The notes under the pieces were generated by a model. The model saw only the letters and a list, made by a program, of their open reading frames with translations. It was not told the DNA's origin and did no database searches. The position numbers were made by a program, and so were the translations under genes. From contig CADBPA010000053.1 of the NCBI GenBank assembly GCA_902796505.1, positions 1 to 10,079 on the forward strand: a stretch of 10,079 bases of DNA, read 5' to 3'. Of the stretch, positions 7,450 to 10,079 are shown one piece after another. The DNA is from an uncultured Ruminococcus sp. (GTDB lineage: Bacteria; Bacillota; Clostridia; Oscillospirales; CAG-272). Positions within the stretch are counted from its first letter, which is position 1. Every line of letters starts with the position of its first letter.

Positions 7450-7905
7450 ATGCTCGAATATTCCTTCACCCCGGAGCAGATCAAGCGCATGGCGAACGAG
7501 GCGGCTCTGCGGGGAACGCTTTTCATCTTCATTTTCGCGGCGATCCTGCTCGTCGCGGCGATCGTGCTTGCCTTCTTCAGCGCGAACGTTTTCGGACTTC
7601 TGATCGTCGCGGCGGTCGAGCTCGTCTGCGGCGTGATCTTCTTTTTCCGCATCCGGCGGATGATCCTTTCCGCGACGGAAAAAAGCTCCGGCGGAATACC
7701 GATGCAGATCACGCGCGAGGAGAACGGCTTCCGCCTCACCGATCCGAACACCGAGAGCACCGGGCTTCTTCCCGACGACGGCGTCCGCAGCATCCGTCCG
7801 TATACCTCCTATATCCTGATCCGCGGCAAAAACGGCGTCGGCTATTATTTCCCGAAAACCGAAGCGACTGCCGCCTTCTTCTCCCCCTACTACCGCAAAA
7901 AGTAA
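7450..7905 (+). CDS. YcxB-like membrane protein
   Basis: A 151-residue protein with two hydrophobic helices at about 22-43 and 47-66, a basic stop-transfer stretch (RIRR, 67-70), and a C-terminal domain of about 80 residues predicted to lie in the cytoplasm. The tail pattern GFRLTDPN followed by SYILIRGKNGVGYYFPK resembles the YcxB-like C-terminal domain of Firmicutes proteins, whose function is unknown. The resemblance is by memory of the fold pattern and is moderate. The start has AAAGGA at 7437-7442, 7 nt from the ATG. It is the last gene of the presumed LRR-HAD-YcxB operon, with a terminator 12 nt after its stop codon. Confidence 0.75.
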   Translation: MLEYSFTPEQIKRMANEAALRGTLFIFIFAAILLVAAIVLAFFSANVFGLLIVAAVELVCGVIFFFRIRRMILSATEKSSGGIPMQITREENGFRLTDPNTESTGLLPDDGVRSIRPYTSYILIRGKNGVGYYFPKTEATAAFFSPYYRKK

Positions 7906-7916
7906 AAAGCAGATCC

Positions 7917-7945
7917 AAAAAAAGACCGCCCGCCGCGGTCTTTTT
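7917..7945 (+). terminator. Intrinsic terminator of the LRR-HAD-YcxB operon
   Basis: GACCGC (7924-7929) pairs with GCGGTC (7935-7940) over a 5-nt loop. The stem is extended by an A-run on the left and TTTTT on the right, so it could also work on the opposite strand. Confidence 0.9.
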
Positions 7946-7984
7946 CCGATCCTCGAACGCGCATTTTCAGGAAAATCAAGGAAG

Positions 7985-8090
7985 AAGTTTTTGCATTCAA
8001 CTGCAGAAACTTCTTTTTTTCAAAAGTTTTTGCATTGGATTGCAAAAAAATAAAATTTTCAAAAGTTTTTGCATTTCATTGCAAAAAGTC
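7985..8090 (+). repeat. Three 39-bp direct repeats, each with a TTTTTGCA/TGCAAAAA dyad
   Basis: AAGTTTTTGCATT recurs at 7985, 8024 and 8063, an exact 39-bp period, with no unrelated spacers. In each unit TTTTTGCA is followed after exactly 6 nt by TGCAAAAA or, in unit 1, TGCAGAAA: arms 7988-7995/8002-8009, 8027-8034/8041-8048 and 8066-8073/8080-8087. Units 2 and 3 are perfect dyads; the 6-nt centres differ. Unit 1 extends to a 14-bp arm (7982-7995 with 8002-8015, one mismatch) followed by seven T, so it could also act as a weak back-up terminator. The last dyad ends 3 nt before the -35 box of the next gene. The arrangement suggests operator sites for a dimeric regulator, but none is identified. 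Confidence 0.88.
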
Positions 8091-8119
8091 TTGATTTTTC
8101 GGAGCGGATGTGGTATAGT
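8091..8119 (+). promoter_or_regulatory. Extended -10 promoter of the AAA_14/DUF4143 gene
   Basis: -35 TTGATT (8091-8096), a 17-nt spacer, and -10 TATAGT (8114-8119) preceded by TGG, the extended -10 form. Transcription would start near 8126, giving a leader of about 58 nt. The promoter lies directly after the third dyad repeat. Confidence 0.8.
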
Positions 8120-8183
8120 AAAAGCAGAGAACGGATCGCGGAAAACGGGCGATCCGCCGATACAGGGAAGGACGGCGGCGCGT

Positions 8184-9503
8184 ATGATCGGAACGCACGA
8201 ACTGAAAAAGAGAGATTTTTATCTGAAAAAACTGATCGGATTCCGGGATACCGAGCCGGTCAAGGTCGTCACGGGCATCCGCCGCTGCGGAAAATCCAGC
8301 CTGCTGAAGCTGATGGTCCTCCATCTGCGGGAGAGCGGCGTTGCCGCCGATCAGATCCTCGAGATGAACTTTGAATCCTACGAATTTCGCGATATGACCG
8401 AAGAAAGCCTTTATCGATACGTAAAGGAGCGCGTCCCCGCCGGGCGAAGGATCTATCTCTTCTTCGACGAAATTCAGCGCATCTGCGGTTGGGAGAACGC
8501 GGTCAACGCCTTCCGCGTCGATTTCGACTGCGATATTTACGTCACCGGCTCGAACGCGTGGCTGCTCTCCTCGGAATATTCCACCTATCTTTCCGGCCGG
8601 TGCGTGGAGATCCGGATGCTTCCGCTTTCGTTCCGGGAATTTCTGGATTTCAACGGCTTTTCCGTCCGGGAGAGCGAGAGCGCTTTCGGCGGCACCCGCC
8701 TGCAGATCCTCGGCGCGAACGGCGAGTATTACGATCCGAAAGAAGCCTTTGCCGCTTACCTGCGCTTCGGCGGAATGCCGGGGATCGCCGACGTCGGGCT
8801 GGATCAGGAAAAAGCGTTTGCTCTGCTCGAAGGGATCTACTCGACCGTCGTTGTCCGCGACGTGATGGAGAGGGAGAAGCGAAAAGGCGTCCGGCAGATC
8901 AACGATCCTTCGCTTCTGCGCAGGATCATCCTCTTTCTCGCGGATAATATCGGAAGCAGCGTTTCGATCTCGTCGATCGGCAATACCCTTGCGAGCGCGG
9001 GGCTTCTCGAGGAGCGGGGGCGCAAAGGCGCGCCGAGCGCGCATACCGTACAAAACTATATCGGCGCACTTCTCGAAAACTATTTCTTTTACGAAGCCCG
9101 GCGTTTTGACGTCAAGGGGAAGGAATACCTGCGAACGCTCGGAAAATATTATATCGTGGACGTCGGACTGCGCAATTATCTGCTCGGCATATCCGACCGG
9201 GACAGAGGGCATATTCTGGAGAATATCGTCTATCTCGAACTTCTCCGCCGCGGATATGACGTCGCGGTCGGCAAGGTCGGCGAGAGGGAAGTGGATTTCG
9301 TCGCGGTGAAAGCCGGCGAAAAGAAATACTATCAGGTCACCGAATCGATGCAAAGCGAAGAAGTCCGGGAGCGCGAGCTTGCTCCGCTGCGAAGGATCTC
9401 CGATCAATACGAAAAGATCGTCCTCTCGCTCGATCCCGATCCGATCGCCGGATACGAAGGGATCCGTTCGGTGTGGCTGATCGGCTGGCTTTTGCGGGAA
9501 TAA
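8184..9503 (+). CDS. AAA_14 / DUF4143 ATP-binding protein
   Basis: A 439-residue protein of the widespread AAA_14 plus DUF4143 family, whose biological role is unknown. Visible features: Walker A GIRRCGKSS (31-39); Walker B YLFFDEIQ (91-98, D95/E96); TGSNAWLLSS (121-130) and LSGR (136-139) as sensor and arginine-containing segments, followed by EIRMLPLSFREF; a probable winged-helix segment at about 240-300; the DUF4143 core YYIVDVGLRNYLLG (322-335); and a C-terminal PD-(D/E)XK-like fold with E346, E369/D371 and YYQV (382-385). Where nucleases of this fold carry ExK, this has QVT, so cleavage activity is doubtful. The ATG at 8184 follows AAGGA (8168-8172) by 11 nt and begins the typical RDFYLKKLIGF start. 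The frame is open upstream to beyond 7400, but the promoter and dyads lie there. It is a single-gene unit with its own promoter and terminator, typical of mobile or accessory cargo. Confidence 0.93.
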   Translation: MIGTHELKKRDFYLKKLIGFRDTEPVKVVTGIRRCGKSSLLKLMVLHLRESGVAADQILEMNFESYEFRDMTEESLYRYVKERVPAGRRIYLFFDEIQRICGWENAVNAFRVDFDCDIYVTGSNAWLLSSEYSTYLSGRCVEIRMLPLSFREFLDFNGFSVRESESAFGGTRLQILGANGEYYDPKEAFAAYLRFGGMPGIADVGLDQEKAFALLEGIYSTVVVRDVMEREKRKGVRQINDPSLLRRIILFLADNIGSSVSISSIGNTLASAGLLEERGRKGAPSAHTVQNYIGALLENYFFYEARRFDVKGKEYLRTLGKYYIVDVGLRNYLLGISDRDRGHILENIVYLELLRRGYDVAVGKVGEREVDFVAVKAGEKKYYQVTESMQSEEVRERELAPLRRISDQYEKIVLSLDPDPIAGYEGIRSVWLIGWLLRE

Positions 9504-9523
9504 CAAAAACGGTAAAATTTTTC

Positions 9524-9549
9524 GATCCTGCCTTCGGGCGGGATCTTTT
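9524..9549 (+). terminator. Intrinsic terminator of the AAA_14/DUF4143 gene
   Basis: GATCCTGCC (9524-9532) pairs with GGCGGGATC (9537-9545), with one G-U pair, around a TTCG tetraloop and followed by TTTT. It lies 20 nt after the stop codon. Confidence 0.92.
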
Positions 9550-9609
9550 CGTTCGCCGAAAACCGCGTGCGATCTCTTTCCCCTGTTCCGCGGAAAACGG
9601 CGCGGATCG

Positions 9610-9637
9610 AAACCGCCGCGAGGAAGATCGGTTTTTT
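9610..9637 (+). terminator. Weak second hairpin with T-run
   Basis: AAACCG (9610-9615) can pair with CGGTTT (9629-9634) over a 13-nt loop, ending in a run of T. The stem is short and the loop large, so this is only a possible back-up terminator. Nothing else is recognised in 9550-9670. Confidence 0.3.
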
Positions 9638-9673
9638 CTATAAAAAATTTATAAAAAAAGAACGCCTCCGGGC

Positions 9674-9702
9674 TTGATTTCCGCGCGAAGTTATGGTATG
9701 AT
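9674..9702 (+). promoter_or_regulatory. Extended -10 promoter of the gene starting at 10030
   Basis: -35 TTGATT (9674-9679), a 17-nt spacer, and -10 TATGAT (9697-9702) preceded by TGG. It has the same -35 hexamer, spacing and extended -10 as the ATPase promoter. Transcription would start near 9709, leaving a leader of about 320 nt that contains the 17-bp repeat array. Confidence 0.75.
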
Positions 9703-9763
9703 AAGAATAGATCATTATGGGGTAATCTCCGGATCTTTCCGCGAGAGGGAACTTTTGCCGCGC

Positions 9764-9986
9764 AATGCTGCGCTCTGCGCCTTGCCGCGCTCTGCGCTTT
9801 GCCGCTCTGCGCCTTGCCGCGCTCTGCGCCTTGCCGTGCTTCGCGCCCTGCTGTGCTTCGCGTCTTGCCGTGCTTCGCGCCCTGCCGCGCTCTGCGCCTT
9901 GCCGTGCTTCGCGCCTTGCCGTGCTTTGCGCCTTGCCGTGCTTTGCGCCTTGCCGCGCTCTGCCGCTTCGCGCCTTGCCGCGCTTC
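9764..9986 (+). repeat. 17-bp GC-rich tandem repeat array (VNTR-like)
   Basis: About 12 units of CTTGCCGYGCTYYGCGC. Clean 17-bp units start at 9781, 9813, 9830, 9847, 9864, 9881, 9898, 9915 and 9932. A 15-bp unit lies at 9798-9812 (two bases lost), a 25-bp unit at 9949-9973, and degenerate edges at both ends. Variation is concentrated at two positions (C/T in GCCGYG and the CT/TC/TT before GCGC), which makes two or three subtypes that are interspersed. Frames stay open across it but give only Ala/Arg/Cys-rich low complexity, so I do not call a protein. It lies in the presumed 5' UTR of the next gene. Confidence 0.92.
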
Positions 9987-10029
9987 CTCTCCCGCCGCCG
10001 CGTGACCGCCCCGGAAAGGAAATACCTTT

Positions 10030-10079
10030 ATGCTTTCTCTGAAGCTCTTGAATAAAGACGGAGAAGTCCGCTTCAAGGC
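10030..10079 (+). CDS. Start of an unidentified gene (partial)
   Basis: The ATG at 10030 has a strong GGAAAGGA (10013-10020) 9 nt upstream, and the frame is open to the window edge. The 16 complete codons read MLSLKLLNKDGEVRFK, too short to assign. A matching promoter at 9674-9702 and the good ribosome binding site make a real gene start likely. Its 5' UTR would carry the 17-bp repeat array. Confidence 0.7.
   Translation, partial: MLSLKLLNKDGEVRFK

Noticed and set aside
7985..8090. CRISPR array
   Set aside because: The three units are contiguous 39-bp repeats with no unique spacers of typical length, and no cas gene is nearby.
7326..8183. Upstream in-frame extension of the ATPase to a 725-residue protein
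   Set aside because: The extension runs through the HAD and YcxB-like genes, a terminator, the dyad repeats and the ATPase promoter. The ATG at 8184 has a ribosome binding site and gives the family's usual N-terminus.
9674..10055. Ala/Arg/Cys-rich coding frames across the 17-bp array on the + strand
   Set aside because: Several overlapping frames are open only because the repeat has no stop codons; the products are low-complexity and match no pattern.
8076..10076. Open frame of 666 codons on the - strand spanning the ATPase and the 17-bp array
   Set aside because: It crosses a real gene, two terminators, a promoter and a tandem repeat, and is rich in low-complexity Ala/Arg/Lys/Gln. Codon bias explains the lack of stops.

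Overview
The window reads as a high-GC genome of the Clostridia (Firmicutes), most likely an uncultured gut lineage. The reasons are strong AGGA-type ribosome binding sites, a T-box riboswitch in front of an aminoacyl-tRNA synthetase gene, BspA-type leucine-rich repeat and YcxB-like proteins, and GC-rich intergenic hairpin repeats. This placement is inference; no rRNA or other marker gene is present. Every gene I can support lies on the + strand.

Layout. Positions 1-1599 hold the tail of an unidentified membrane protein and a complete nicotinate phosphoribosyltransferase gene (pncB, NAD salvage). Positions 1714-2430 form a long leader: a near-consensus promoter, a textbook T-box with a GUC (valine) specifier, an antiterminator/terminator switch, then about 370 nt holding a 79-bp sequence twice. 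This leader feeds valS (2431-5067). Positions 5068-5810 contain no gene but two near-identical copies of an inverted-repeat-ended, MITE/BIME-like element, one carrying an extra internal segment. Positions 5811-7905 look like a three-gene operon (cytoplasmic leucine-rich repeat protein, HAD-family phosphatase, YcxB-like two-helix membrane protein), closed by a good intrinsic terminator at 7917-7945.

Positions 7946-9549 carry a self-contained unit: three 39-bp direct repeats, each built round a TTTTTGCA/TGCAAAAA dyad, abutting an extended -10 promoter that drives an AAA_14/DUF4143 ATPase, followed by its own terminator. Positions 9550-10029 contain a second promoter of the same style and a roughly 220-bp array of 17-bp GC-rich tandem repeats, lying in the presumed 5' UTR of a gene that starts at 10030 and runs off the window.

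The protein-coding genes are from known families. The material most worth a second look is non-coding: the dyad array in front of the ATPase, the 17-bp array in a 5' UTR, the repeat pair after valS, and the duplicated spacer between the T-box and valS.
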